Shown here: in pieces, positions 44,507-54,025 of the stretch | Numbering within the stretch: position 1 is the first letter of the stretch | Layout: each line of letters starts with the position of its first letter | NCBI GenBank assembly: GCA_041398825.1 | Contig: JAWKTX010000014.1 | Span: 62,001 to 126,000 of the forward strand | Length of the DNA stretch: 64,000 nucleotides | Direction: 5' to 3' | Source of the DNA: Planctomycetaceae bacterium | GTDB lineage: Bacteria; Planctomycetota; Planctomycetia; Planctomycetales; Planctomycetaceae | Translations under genes and position numbers: made by a program | The notes under the pieces: generated by a model | Database searches by the model: none | The model's input: only the letters and a program-made list of their open reading frames with translations | Told to the model about the DNA's origin: nothing

Positions 44507-45877
44507 ATGTCCGGCGACTCTAACGACAATCAGGTGCCGAGTCCGTATGTCTCTCCCCTGCCATCGGATCCTTCCACGCGGCCCACAGTGGTGCGTTATC
44601 AGATCGTTGCGATCAGTGTTCTGATGGCTTTTATTCTGTACCTCGATCGCATCTGTCTGGGAGAGATCGTAAAAACGGATGCCTTTATTGAAGACATGAA
44701 TCTTCCGCCGGAAGAGGCGAAGAGTCGGATCGGCAGTATTCTGGGAGCCTTCTTTTTTACCTACGCCCTTTTTCAGGTGCCGGCAGGATGGATGAGTGAT
44801 CGGCTGGGGGCGAGGAAGGTTCTGGCATTCTATATCTTCCTCTGGTCGCTGCTGACAGGTCTCACAGGATTTGTGGCGGGGACAGCCGGATTGTTGGTCA
44901 TGCGTCTGGGTGTGGGTGTCGCTCAGGCTGGCGCGTACCCGACGAGCAGTGCGATTGTGCGACGCTGGGTACCACTGAATGGCCGGGGTCTGGCGAGTTC
45001 CCTTGTGTCATTTGGTGGCCGCCTCGGTGGAGCAGCCGCACCCTATCTGACCATGTTCTTGATTTTAACTGTCGGCGGGTGGCGGCAGACTCTCTGGATA
45101 TATGGCGGGGCAGGGATCGGCATTTCGCTGATCTATTTCCTGGTGGTTCGGGATCGACCGTCCGAACATGGCTCATGCAACGAAGCGGAGAAGAATCTGA
45201 TCGGTCAACCAGTGGATGATCGCAAACCGGAACTGAGTGATGTTCTGAAGATGATTCTGGCGTTTTGCAGAAGTCGTAGTCTCTGGCTGAATTCACTGGG
45301 CCAGTTCTGCATCAACGTCGGCTGGGCTTTTCTGATCACCTGGCTTCCGACGTATTTGAAGGAAGTACACAAAGTGTCGGACGCGGAAGGCGCAAAAATG
45401 GTGTCGATCGTGCTTTCGACCGGTATGCTGGGGCAGTTAATCGGCGGGCGGGCAACGGACTGGAGCGTTCGGCGATTTGGACTTCGTTTTGGTCGTGTTC
45501 TACCGATCACAGTGGCTAATTTTGTCGCCGGAGGGGCGTATCTGATGTGTATGACGCTCGATTCGCCGTGGGCCATTGTCGCGTGCTGCTCCATGGTTTC
45601 AATGATGACCGATGTCGGTAATCCATCCATTTGGGCATTCATGCAGGATGTGGGTGGGCGCAATACGGGGGCCATCTTCGGATGGGCAAACATGTGGGGA
45701 AATTTTGGTGCAGCAGCCAGCGCGAAAATGGTGCCATTGTTAGTGGCAGCCGGTGCTGCTAACGGATCTGGCCAGAATCTGGTCTTCATCGCCTGTGCAA
45801 GTGCATTCTTTATTGCAGGAACTGCCGCATTGGGAATGGACGCGACGAAGCCACTAAAAGCGACCTCCGGCGATTAA
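44507..45877 (+). CDS. MFS transporter, anion:cation symporter-like (ExuT/ACS type)
   Basis: 456 residues with twelve predicted helices. ACS-family features: IVAISVLMAFILYLDRICLG (helix 1 with the Asp-Arg pair), ALFQVPAGWMSDRLGARKVL (loop 2-3 motif A), GVAQAGAYPTSSAIVRRWV and GWAFLITWLPTYLKEVHKVS. Such carriers import sugar acids or other organic anions with protons. The N-terminus (PSPYVSPLPSDP) is the planctomycete NPYxxP-like leader. It follows the MlrC gene by 113 bp on the same strand and may serve uptake of related compounds; this is inference. Confidence 0.9.
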   Translation: MSGDSNDNQVPSPYVSPLPSDPSTRPTVVRYQIVAISVLMAFILYLDRICLGEIVKTDAFIEDMNLPPEEAKSRIGSILGAFFFTYALFQVPAGWMSDRLGARKVLAFYIFLWSLLTGLTGFVAGTAGLLVMRLGVGVAQAGAYPTSSAIVRRWVPLNGRGLASSLVSFGGRLGGAAAPYLTMFLILTVGGWRQTLWIYGGAGIGISLIYFLVVRDRPSEHGSCNEAEKNLIGQPVDDRKPELSDVLKMILAFCRSRSLWLNSLGQFCINVGWAFLITWLPTYLKEVHKVSDAEGAKMVSIVLSTGMLGQLIGGRATDWSVRRFGLRFGRVLPITVANFVAGGAYLMCMTLDSPWAIVACCSMVSMMTDVGNPSIWAFMQDVGGRNTGAIFGWANMWGNFGAAASAKMVPLLVAAGAANGSGQNLVFIACASAFFIAGTAALGMDATKPLKATSGD

Positions 45878-46032
45878 TTGCACACAACGTCCGCTGAATA
45901 GAAAACTTGTTTCAACGATTGTGAATCGGTAGCCTTTGTCCGCAGCAAGCGAGATTCAAGACACCCGGACTGCCGCACCTGTCTGTTGCAGAAAAGGCGT
46001 CCATGTAACGACCTCGGGAAGTTAGTCCCCCC

Positions 46033-46413
46033 ATGAATTCACCGAAGAATGTTTTTGAGTTTGACCAGCAAGGGAATGTCCTGGTTGTCACACCGAATGG
46101 GCCATTCATGGAATTCCGCGACAATGATATTCGCAATGCCTACAACGATGCCTACCGACTCTTGTGTGCAGAAGACGTGAAGCACCTGCTGATCGATTTT
46201 TCTCGTCTGGATTATTTTGGTTCTACCTTTGTAGGAATACTGATTCGGCTGTCAAAGAAAGTTCGTGGCGATGGAGGTGAGGCGTATCTCTGCCATCTGA
46301 CCGACAACATGCGACAGATGATGAAAACTTTGATGTTGCTTGAAAACACGAAGACAGACTTCTTCTGGCGGCAGTGTGGGTCTCTGGAAGAAGGCCTGGC
46401 TTCGCTGAAATGA
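46033..46413 (+). CDS. STAS-domain protein (anti-anti-sigma type)
   Basis: 126 residues, a lone STAS domain: VLVVTPNGPFMEFRDNDI, HLLIDFSRLDYFGSTFVGILIRL, with the phosphorylatable Ser in DYFGSTFVG, and AYLCHLTDNMRQMMKTL. STAS proteins of this type bind anti-sigma kinases and act as partner-switching regulators. No kinase or phosphatase gene is adjacent, so its partner lies elsewhere. Confidence 0.88.
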   Translation: MNSPKNVFEFDQQGNVLVVTPNGPFMEFRDNDIRNAYNDAYRLLCAEDVKHLLIDFSRLDYFGSTFVGILIRLSKKVRGDGGEAYLCHLTDNMRQMMKTLMLLENTKTDFFWRQCGSLEEGLASLK

Positions 46414-46506
46414 CAGCCTGCGGGTCAGCCAGGTCAGACTGTTTTCCAGCCCATAACTGTTTGCAGGGCTCCATTCCGCAGATGGGCTGCAGCCGCTCTT
46501 ATGGCA

Positions 46507-48840
46507 TCACGTTTTCTGTTCGCGCCGGGCAATCAGAATTGCCGGCAATAACAGCAGATCGCCGACCAGAGCCAGCAGGAGCAGAGTGACCATCAGGATC
46601 GCAAAGCGACTGGTAGGTACAAAATCACTGAATGAGAAGATGAACAGGCCCAGCCCGCACGAGACAGATGTCTGTATCATGGCAGCGCCGCAGTGCTGCA
46701 GGGCGTAAAGTGTGGCGTGTTTTCGATCGTAACCTTGTGCGGAACCGCGACGAAAAAACGTGAGGAAATGAAGTGTGTCGTCGACGGCCACTCCGAGGGC
46801 CACACTTGCTGTCATGACGGAGCCAATATCCAGCGGCTGATTCAGCCATCCCATCATTCCAAACGCAACAACAATAGGAAAGACATTTGAAACCATGGCG
46901 ACGAGACCATTGATGATTCCTGCTTCGACGATTGTCATGGTCAGAGTAATAACCGCCAGTGCCGACAGCAGACTAGAGAACAGGTCCTTTAGTAACCGCC
47001 CCTGAATCTCGTGTACGAGCGGCATGATGCCGGATGTCGAAACCGAGACCGAAGAATACTTGTCGGCATTCTGGATCAGGAATTCCTGCGATGCCTGATC
47101 TACCTCCCGCAACAGTTGACCGTAATCGACCGGATGAAGTGCGCTTGTGCGGGCCGTCATTCGCCAGTATTCGCCGTTTTCGTCAACCCGAAGCATGTCC
47201 GCCTGCTGGAATCCGGCTTTCGACAAAGCGATGGCACGGTTCAGAGCATTGATGCGCATGACTCGTGGAAGATTGCTTTCTTCCGGGATGGGAGGGAAGA
47301 AGGCCAGTGCAGAGGTTGTGCGCGAGAGTGATGGCCGTTTTGAAAGGGATCGATCAATTTCGTATAACAATTCCATACGCTGGCGGTCGTGCAGCCTGCA
47401 GTCTTTTTGAAATGTGACCAGGATTTCGATGGGAACCAGCGGTCCGATATGATCTTCGAGCCATTGGTAATCCTGCAGAATTCGGCTGTCGCCTGGAAAC
47501 AGCGTCTCAACACGGATTGAGGTTTTCACACGCGGCAGACCACAGGCACAGATGATCATGAACAGAATCAGAATGACCAAAGGTAACCGTGTTCGCTGAA
47601 GCAGACCGGCCAGAAATCGCCATGCGTCTGTGTGTTGTTTTGTCTGATCATGGGCAGTCTCCAAACGTGCAGATGCTGTGTTCAGGCTCGAAGTTCTCTT
47701 CACGGGAAACAGCAGCAGCAATCCCGGGACGAGTGTGAGTACAACGGCGGCGGTGAGAATGACTCCGATAGTCGCATAGATGCCGAACTGTCGAATGGGG
47801 GTCAATTCGCTGACGATCAGAGAAGCACTGCCCATTGCGGTTGTGAGAGCAGAAAGCACACAGGGAAGCCAGCCCTTTTGAATTGCGGCTATAGCCGGGG
47901 AAGATGGATGGGTTTCGCTGGCAAGTGATTCGAAGTAATAGTTGGACAGATGAATTCCGCCCGCGACGGCAAGGACCTGAATCAGTGGCGGAAGAATAAT
48001 CAACAGGGCCGACAGGGTTTCGCCGGTGTAGTAGATCACTGCCAAAGTTGCTCCCTGGCAGAACGTTGCACATCCAAACACAATCAGTGCCGCACGAAAT
48101 GACCGAAGCGACAGCCAGCAGAGCAGCATGATCATCAGTGACGAAGGGGCTGCGAATGTCGCGAGAGATTTTTGCGAGGCTTCATCAACCGTGAGTCCGT
48201 CAATGACCGGCCCGGCAAGCTTCAGCTCGGACTCTGCCTGACCTGTGATGCTGGTGCAGATTGTTTTGAGTTCAGCGACCAGTTCGGCACGGTGCCGAAG
48301 TCCTTCTTTTGTGACCGTGACAATCAGGCAGGTCGTCAATCCGTCCGGCCCGATCAGGAAACCCTGCATTCTCTGGACCGCAACATCCGCGGGAATGGCT
48401 CGTTGAGACGAAGGCGAGTCTATTGCGTCGGAATCAGAATCGATCACACCGGACACAGATGAAGAACGACCGGTTCCGCCCCTGGTCATTTGGAGGAGAG
48501 TTTCTCGTCCGCTCAGTACAGAATATATCCAGGGTTTGGGGTCTGCATTATGCAATGCGGATTCGCTGCGCAGCTGTGCGAGAAGTTCGTCGAGAACGGG
48601 GTTCTTCCAGGTGCAGCCTTTCCAACTGAGCACGACGACATCACCGGGGCCAAACTGTTCCACGAACGCATCGTATTTCATTCGAGGTGCGAATGAATGC
48701 CCCACCCAGTCCAGCGGTGAATTGTTGTTTGATTGCAGTGCCTGGCTGGCGCCATAAACGACAAAGGGAACAAGGATGCCCGTATAAATCAGGAGCAGGC
48801 GCAATCTTGCAGTCAACGCAGGAGCCAGCTGTGTGTTCAT
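46507..48840 (-). CDS. MMPL/RND-type lipid exporter
   Basis: 777 residues with the duplicated RND fold: helix 1 (LLLIYTGILVPFVVYGASQA), a large periplasmic loop, helices 2-6 with sterol-sensing-domain-like character (SLMIMLLCWLSLRSFRAALIV to LTAAVVLTLVPGLLLLFPV), a second loop, and the mirror set ending FAILMVTLLLLALVGDLLLL. GVAVDDTLHFLTFFRR carries the acidic residues of helix 10. MMPL proteins export lipids or hopanoids. Its ATG at 48840 overlaps the stop of the upstream methyltransferase gene (ATGA), placing it last in the four-gene minus-strand arm of the type III PKS locus, as the probable exporter of its product. Confidence 0.9.
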   Translation of the reverse strand: MNTQLAPALTARLRLLLIYTGILVPFVVYGASQALQSNNNSPLDWVGHSFAPRMKYDAFVEQFGPGDVVVLSWKGCTWKNPVLDELLAQLRSESALHNADPKPWIYSVLSGRETLLQMTRGGTGRSSSVSGVIDSDSDAIDSPSSQRAIPADVAVQRMQGFLIGPDGLTTCLIVTVTKEGLRHRAELVAELKTICTSITGQAESELKLAGPVIDGLTVDEASQKSLATFAAPSSLMIMLLCWLSLRSFRAALIVFGCATFCQGATLAVIYYTGETLSALLIILPPLIQVLAVAGGIHLSNYYFESLASETHPSSPAIAAIQKGWLPCVLSALTTAMGSASLIVSELTPIRQFGIYATIGVILTAAVVLTLVPGLLLLFPVKRTSSLNTASARLETAHDQTKQHTDAWRFLAGLLQRTRLPLVILILFMIICACGLPRVKTSIRVETLFPGDSRILQDYQWLEDHIGPLVPIEILVTFQKDCRLHDRQRMELLYEIDRSLSKRPSLSRTTSALAFFPPIPEESNLPRVMRINALNRAIALSKAGFQQADMLRVDENGEYWRMTARTSALHPVDYGQLLREVDQASQEFLIQNADKYSSVSVSTSGIMPLVHEIQGRLLKDLFSSLLSALAVITLTMTIVEAGIINGLVAMVSNVFPIVVAFGMMGWLNQPLDIGSVMTASVALGVAVDDTLHFLTFFRRGSAQGYDRKHATLYALQHCGAAMIQTSVSCGLGLFIFSFSDFVPTSRFAILMVTLLLLALVGDLLLLPAILIARREQKT

Positions 48841-49886
48841 GACGCGCGACGCCATGCGATGGCTTCGTCATTCCCGATCTGATCTTCCGTTTCCGCATTC
48901 CCAGCTTGCGATGCATTTTCAGAATCACTGCACGCTTCCGCAAACGAGAGTATTCTGCAGGAGGGATTGGTGAGTGAGTTGCTGGCCGGCATGGTGTTGG
49001 CTGCCGTCTGCCGGCGCCCGAGAGCTGCCAGGGGAAAGAAGGGGTAGCCAGGGACGTCTTCACAATATGTCTGGTACGATCGGCCCAGATAGAACTCGAG
49101 TCGCCGATCTTTGAGCACACTGCCGACAAAGATGTAGATGGTCCATGTGCCGGTTAGCAGAGCATGGTCGAAGGACATCCGGGGAGTAAACCAAATCAGC
49201 CCAAGGAAACTCAGGTAAACGGGATGCCGAAGTATGAGGTACAGGCTGGTTGGCACAAAATCGCGTCGTGGTTGTCGGGTTCCGTTCCACCAATGCATCC
49301 ATTGTGTCCAGCCTGTCTGATAACCGAGTCCCGTAAGACTGATACTGTAAAGAAGTGAGATCCATGACAACAGAAATGCCGCAAGCATGAGATTGGCCGG
49401 GAGCCCGGACAGATCCCAGATCAAATGGGGAGTGGATTTCCAGAATCCAAACATCAGCATCAGACTCGCGCAGGTCGCCAGACAGAAGAAGGCTCCATAG
49501 AACTCCGGGGATATCCATTTACGGAGGCGATTCCGTGTAAACGGGTGAAGCAGGATGCTGTGCGGAATTGCGAACTGCAAAGCCAGCAGGGCATCAGTCA
49601 GAACCCAATGACTGCTGTCTCTGAATGCGCCAAATCGCAGAAACGAAAACAGATAGACAACGGTCAGGGCAAACACGGCCTGGGTACCGACGCCAACGAC
49701 GAGCCCGACGGTTCTCTGCCATTGCTGCCCGTCCCCTGTCCTGTCAACGGAAGGGTTTTTCAGCAGATCAGGGTGTCCTGTCAGCTCGTTCGGTTCCTTC
49801 CGGGCTGCGGGGCGCATCTGTTCGTCAGGGCCCGTTTCCGCTGGTTCTGGTGTTGGTAGCTGATTGTTGATGGAAAGATGATTCAA
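48837..49886 (-). CDS. ICMT/MddA-like membrane methyltransferase
   Basis: 349 residues. Cytosolic leader of about 65 residues, then five or six helices and the isoprenylcysteine-methyltransferase family signature LYLILRHPVYLSFLGLIWF (SAM-binding His-Pro) with LKDRRLEFYLGRSYQTYCEDVPGYPFFP at the end of the core. The closest known relatives in pattern are methanethiol S-methyltransferase (MddA) and the ICMT-like O-methyltransferases encoded beside bacterial type III PKSs, where they methylate alkylpyrones or alkylresorcinols. The neighbourhood favours the latter. A non-conserved polar tail of about 55 residues follows the core. Confidence 0.85.
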   Translation of the reverse strand: MNHLSINNQLPTPEPAETGPDEQMRPAARKEPNELTGHPDLLKNPSVDRTGDGQQWQRTVGLVVGVGTQAVFALTVVYLFSFLRFGAFRDSSHWVLTDALLALQFAIPHSILLHPFTRNRLRKWISPEFYGAFFCLATCASLMLMFGFWKSTPHLIWDLSGLPANLMLAAFLLSWISLLYSISLTGLGYQTGWTQWMHWWNGTRQPRRDFVPTSLYLILRHPVYLSFLGLIWFTPRMSFDHALLTGTWTIYIFVGSVLKDRRLEFYLGRSYQTYCEDVPGYPFFPLAALGRRQTAANTMPASNSLTNPSCRILSFAEACSDSENASQAGNAETEDQIGNDEAIAWRRAS

Positions 49887-49901
49887 GAACGGATCACCTG
49901 A

Positions 49902-50744
49902 TCACAGGGACGATTGTTTTTCGGCGATGAAGCATCCGTACTTCATCGCTCTCGTCTGATAGGCATCCAGAATCGTCTGGAACCGATCAAGAAAAATAAG
50001 CTGGCCCCGATCTACGATTTTGGCAACCGATCGCATGGCTGTCCTGTTCACTCGGTCACGGCAGATTTCCCAGGTGCGGTACACCTGATCGGTCCAGTCG
50101 AAGACCTTCGTAACGGTGAGACCTGAATCGCTCAGCCATTGCACATAGTCTGCTTCATTGCCAAGAGATGGACAAAAGAAGCCTTCGCAGACATCGTAGA
50201 CTTGTTGTCGTCCCACGTCGGTCAGCGGATCATCGCCAGCAAGCCACGCGCAAATTCCAACCCGTCCGTCGGGGCGCAACCAGTTCGTCATTCTCCTGAA
50301 GAAAGCTGGCTTGTCGAACAGATGTTCGGTGCACTCAATGCTCCAGGCAACATCGAAAGAGTTGTCTGCGAATTCCACAGTCTCAGCATCGTGGCAAATA
50401 AATTTTGTACGACTGGAGGTCCGATGCCATCGGGATGACAGGGATGCCCAGTTTCGCTGAAAGGGGCTGAGGGTCACGCCGGTCACACGGCACTGGTGGT
50501 GTTTTGCCAGATGGATCGAGGATCCTCCCATGCCACATCCAATGTCGATCACGTCTGACTGATCGCGAATGTCGATCTCTTGAATCATTCTTTCTGTAAG
50601 CTGCCGGGCCGCAATATCAGGTGCTTCGTCTGCTTCCCACAGACCGTGGTGAATGTGTTGTCCCCACAGCAGTCTGTAGAACAACGTCGAAACGTTGTAA
50701 TGGGAACGGATAACCTTCTTCTGGACATCAGGGCACGAGATCAT
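49902..50744 (-). CDS. SAM methyltransferase (tocopherol/cyclopropane-synthase-like)
   Basis: 280 residues. Starts with the helix VQKKVIRSHYNVSTLFYRLLWGQHIHHGLW, shared by cyclopropane-fatty-acid synthases and gamma-tocopherol methyltransferases; motif I VIDIGCGMGGSSIHLAKHH, GVTLSPFQRNWA, HDAETVEFADNSFDVAWSIECTEHLFDKPAFF. It probably C-methylates an aromatic or lipid substrate. It lies 15 bp before the ICMT-like gene and 53 bp after the YceI gene in one operon, so the likely substrate is the polyketide-derived lipid of this locus. Confidence 0.88.
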   Translation of the reverse strand: MISCPDVQKKVIRSHYNVSTLFYRLLWGQHIHHGLWEADEAPDIAARQLTERMIQEIDIRDQSDVIDIGCGMGGSSIHLAKHHQCRVTGVTLSPFQRNWASLSSRWHRTSSRTKFICHDAETVEFADNSFDVAWSIECTEHLFDKPAFFRRMTNWLRPDGRVGICAWLAGDDPLTDVGRQQVYDVCEGFFCPSLGNEADYVQWLSDSGLTVTKVFDWTDQVYRTWEICRDRVNRTAMRSVAKIVDRGQLIFLDRFQTILDAYQTRAMKYGCFIAEKQSSL

Positions 50745-50797
50745 GAAAGGTCTTCGACATGAAGGGGGCAGACGGGTCGATCAGGAGGCTGCTGTCA

Positions 50798-51595
50798 CTA
50801 TGGAGTCACGGAAAGGACACCATGAATTGTCAGTTGGTCGGTGACACCAACTGCGCCGAATGCCTTTGAAAATGGGCGAATGCCATACTGGGTCTGCAGG
50901 ATCGCGAAGCGAGTTCGCAGCAGGTGCTTGCCATCCTTCTCTTCAAGTTCCGCGTTCAGCTGAAGTGGCCGTGTGACGCCATGCAGAGTAAACTTTCCGT
51001 TAAGAACGTACTGCGGAAGTCCCCGGCGACTTTTCTGTGATGATGCCTTTGATGAATCGATTTGGAACGTTGCCGTCGGAAAGCGCTGAACATCCAGTAC
51101 TCCTGAACCTTTCATATTTGCGTTCACCTGCTGTCGGGTCGAGGCGTCTGTGGAACCGGACAGCCCTACTGCGCGTCGGGCGGCGTTCGTATCTGCGTCA
51201 AACGAACGCATATCGAATACCACGGAGCCCGCGTTCTGATCGGTATCCAGTTTGACAGAACCGCTTTTAATTCGTCCTTCGACGCCGTGATCGTGCCCCA
51301 ATCCTGTTTTACCAACAAAGATATAGACGCGACTGGCGACCGTGTCGATATCACCGGACTGTGCTGCGGGTTGCTGGCTGGTTTCAGGTTGCTGTCCGGG
51401 GGCAGTTGTCTGAGGATTCGCCGGGTCGACGACCACTGTGCCTGCGGGATTGCCGAACACCGCTGTCACAAGTGAGGTCATGGCCAACATCATCACGCTC
51501 AGACCGATCAACCATGGGTTGATGACTGGGCGGAATGTGTCGTGCACGACGTTTGTTGAATCGAGGTCTGTGAATTGACTGGCTGGTATCGACAA
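50798..51595 (-). CDS. YceI-like polyisoprenoid-binding protein with N-terminal anchor
   Basis: 265 residues. N-terminal helix PWLIGLSVMMLAMTSLVTAVFG (about 27-48) anchors it; a Thr/Gln/Pro-rich linker leads to a YceI lipocalin-like barrel (residues ~85-265) with GLGHDHGVEGRIKSG, VLDVQRFPTATFQIDSS, LPQYVLNGKFTLHGVTRPL and KAFGAVGVTDQLTIHGVL. YceI proteins bind isoprenoid quinones and similar long-chain lipids. The start is a TTG at 51595, supported by a strong GGGAGGA at six to seven bases. First gene of the minus-strand arm of the PKS locus; a carrier for the product is inferred. Confidence 0.9.
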   Translation of the reverse strand: MSIPASQFTDLDSTNVVHDTFRPVINPWLIGLSVMMLAMTSLVTAVFGNPAGTVVVDPANPQTTAPGQQPETSQQPAAQSGDIDTVASRVYIFVGKTGLGHDHGVEGRIKSGSVKLDTDQNAGSVVFDMRSFDADTNAARRAVGLSGSTDASTRQQVNANMKGSGVLDVQRFPTATFQIDSSKASSQKSRRGLPQYVLNGKFTLHGVTRPLQLNAELEEKDGKHLLRTRFAILQTQYGIRPFSKAFGAVGVTDQLTIHGVLSVTP

Positions 51596-52023
51596 AGTCT
51601 TCCTCCCTGAATTGATCCTGGCAGTTGCCGACAGCTATGTCTGGTTTTGAAACATCCTGAGCATTACGCGAAAGACGTGCCACAATCTGTGGATTGTGCC
51701 CATGGAACACCTGGTCTCAATTGCGTCTCTCGCAGGCTGTGCAACAACTGCGTCTGTCGAACGTTGAACAACAATTGAGAAGATGCCATCAAAGTCAACG
51801 GATCAGCCAACCAGTTGTTTTCACGCCTTTTCGCATTGCGTTGGATACTATAAAAGGCCTCCGCACGTCGATGTGAATTCCAATCGGAACTCAGGAAACT
51901 TTGATTCCTTCTTGTTTTTCCCGAGTATCTGGTCAAGCGTTGGCCACTTTGGCATTCTCTTCTCCATGGAAAAGATTGCGCTAACCGTTTCCCGCTTAGC
52001 GCTTGAAGCAGAAGGACGCCCGG
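51596..52023. promoter_or_regulatory. 428-bp divergent promoter region of the type III PKS locus
   Basis: Lies between the YceI gene and the plus-strand methyltransferase gene and must start both operons. It contains an A/T-rich stretch (TTGGATACTATAAAAGG, 51840-51856) and a TTGAACAACAATTGAG segment; no clear dyad operator was found. The frames crossing it are not protein-like. Confidence 0.55.
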
Positions 52024-52758
52024 ATGGCCTTTTTGCGCGATCGCAATCGTCAGCCAGAATTGATGGATCAGCCGGAACTGGATGACGATCAGCATCGCGC
52101 GGCATTGGCGGGGCTTGGGCGGGTCAACAAATTCAGTCGAACGGATGCCGTGTTGTGGAGTGTGTTGAGACCCCTTGCGGAATCACAGCCGCATCCTCTG
52201 CGAATTCTGGACGTAGCCTGTGGAGGAGGCGATCTGGCAATTCGGCTGGCTCGCCGGTCACGTCGAACGGGCTTGCAGCTGCAGATTGAAGGCTGTGATA
52301 TGAGCGCCACGGCGATTCAGTTCGCATCGGAAAACGCCGCTCATCATGGCCTGACATCTCTGCGATTTACACAACGCAATATTCTTGCGGAACCGCTGGA
52401 TCATGGCGCCTATGATATCGTCATGTGTACGTTGTTTCTTCATCACCTGGACGAGGACGATGCTGTCAAAGTTCTGCAAACGATGCAGAACGGAGCGTGT
52501 CGGATGGTTGTCGTTGATGATTTGCTTCGCACGCAGTTCGGGTACTGGCTTGCGTGGCTGGGAACGCGGCTGCTTACGCGATGCCATGTGGTGCATGTTG
52601 ACGGGCCGATGTCAGTCGAGGGCGCGTTCACGTGGAATGAGGCGAAGAATCTTGCTCGCAAGGCCGGTTTGAGTAACGTTCGACTCTCAACACACTGGCC
52701 ACAGCGGTTTCTGCTCACCGCAGCGGTTCAAAACGAAGCTTCCCGCGATGAATCATGA
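52024..52758 (+). CDS. SAM methyltransferase of the type III PKS operon
   Basis: 244 residues. Methyltransf_25 fold: RILDVACGGGDLAIRLARRS (motif I), EGCDMSATAIQFASENAA, NILAEPLDHGAYDIVMCTLFLHHLDEDDAV, then VVVDDLLRTQFGYWLAWLGTRLLT. The first 30 residues include a typical GRVNKFSRTDAVLW segment that recurs in methyltransferases next to type III PKSs. AAGGAC eight bases before the ATG at 52024. Overlaps the next gene by 11 bp. Expected to methylate an oxygen or carbon of the polyketide product; the exact position is unknown. Confidence 0.88.
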   Translation: MAFLRDRNRQPELMDQPELDDDQHRAALAGLGRVNKFSRTDAVLWSVLRPLAESQPHPLRILDVACGGGDLAIRLARRSRRTGLQLQIEGCDMSATAIQFASENAAHHGLTSLRFTQRNILAEPLDHGAYDIVMCTLFLHHLDEDDAVKVLQTMQNGACRMVVVDDLLRTQFGYWLAWLGTRLLTRCHVVHVDGPMSVEGAFTWNEAKNLARKAGLSNVRLSTHWPQRFLLTAAVQNEASRDES

Positions 52759-54025
52759 ATCGAACGGTGTGTACGATGTCATCGTCATTGGAGCCGGAGT
52801 TGCCGGTTGTTTTTCCGCTGCTCTGGCAGCGCGCAGCGGTCTGAGAGTTGCTCTGCTTGAAAAAGAAATCATGCCCCGCCCCAAAGTGTGCGGCGGATGT
52901 CTGAACCGGCGTGCGACGCAGTTGCTGCGTCAGGCAGGAGCCGGAAAGGTTCTGGAACAATCGGATGCGAAGCCATTGCGAAATATGGTGATCTGCCTTG
53001 CTGGACGCAGAGCGACCCTTGCGATGAACGATTCTGTTGTTATCGGTCGGGAACAGTTTGACTTCGCACTGATGAAGCTGGCAGTGGAGGCTGGCGTAGA
53101 CTTCAGGCAGGGAGTCATTGCGGAAGTGCTCCCCGAAGAACAGGGCTCGTCCGGGAAGTCTGATCAGGCGATTTCCACCCGATGCGTTCGTATTGTTGCA
53201 ACTGAACTGGCGCATCTCCCTTTGCCTGATGGTGGGGACTGTGGCCGGGAAACATCGCTTCGAGGACGAGTTGTGCTTGTCTGTGACGGGCTAAGCCAGT
53301 CTTCACTTGGCAGACTCACGGAATTCCGAACGGATGTCCGTCGCGGATCTCGGATTGGCGCATCCATCGTGTGTGATGCGACGCCGGCGGACGGGCATTT
53401 GATGAATGCAGATTTGCTGATGGCTGTCTGCAGTTCGGGCTACGCAGGAAGTGTCTTTCGAAGCGATGGCCGGGTGAATCTGGCTGTCTCCATGGATGCG
53501 GAATTCCTCCGGCAGCAATCATCCATAGCGCATGCTGCTGCCGCGATCCTGAAGAGCGCCGGAGTTCGCCCACCGGAACGACTGAGTGAGCTGATTAGAA
53601 GTCGGGAGAACGCGGCGAGCCATGCTGCATGCGATGGCATCTGGGTCAAAGGGACTCCGCCTTTAACACGAAGCAGTCCGCGTCTTTCTGCGGATCGTGT
53701 TTTTTTGCTCGGTGACAGTACAGGCTATGTCGAACCGTTTACGGGCGAAGGGATGGCGTGGGCACTTACAGCCGCATCAGCGGTCCAGCCGGTCATTGCA
53801 GACGTCGTTGCATTTGGCTGGACCCCTCAATCTGAACAACGGTGGAACACCATCTTCTCTGCGTCCGTCGGGCGTTCCCAGAGCCTATGCCGCTCACTTT
53901 CGAACAACCTGCGTCGAAAATGGCTTCTGCACCCGATGATGACGCTGTGCCAGTTATTTCCGTTTGCCGCTCAGTCACTTGTCAAGAGAATGAACCGCAT
54001 GCCTGCCATGCTGGAGCAATCATGA
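52748..54025 (+). CDS. FAD-dependent hydroxylase/reductase (geranylgeranyl-reductase-like)
   Basis: 425 residues. FAD fold YDVIVIGAGVAGCFSAALAA, LLEKEIMPRPKVCGGCLNRRA (the PxxKxCGG motif of the geranylgeranyl-reductase family) and a C-terminal RVFLLGDSTGYVEPFTGEGMAWALTAA. Members either reduce isoprenoid double bonds or hydroxylate aromatic rings. Between a methyltransferase and a type III PKS, ring hydroxylation of an alkylresorcinol to a quinol, as in known phenolic-lipid operons, is the likeliest job; this is inference. Its stop overlaps the PKS start (ATGA). Confidence 0.9.
   Translation: MNHESNGVYDVIVIGAGVAGCFSAALAARSGLRVALLEKEIMPRPKVCGGCLNRRATQLLRQAGAGKVLEQSDAKPLRNMVICLAGRRATLAMNDSVVIGREQFDFALMKLAVEAGVDFRQGVIAEVLPEEQGSSGKSDQAISTRCVRIVATELAHLPLPDGGDCGRETSLRGRVVLVCDGLSQSSLGRLTEFRTDVRRGSRIGASIVCDATPADGHLMNADLLMAVCSSGYAGSVFRSDGRVNLAVSMDAEFLRQQSSIAHAAAAILKSAGVRPPERLSELIRSRENAASHAACDGIWVKGTPPLTRSSPRLSADRVFLLGDSTGYVEPFTGEGMAWALTAASAVQPVIADVVAFGWTPQSEQRWNTIFSASVGRSQSLCRSLSNNLRRKWLLHPMMTLCQLFPFAAQSLVKRMNRMPAMLEQS

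Noticed and set aside
53842..54021. Longer N-terminus for the type III PKS
   Set aside because: These 60 codons lie inside the FAD-enzyme gene; the ATGA overlap and the family N-terminus fix the start at 54022.
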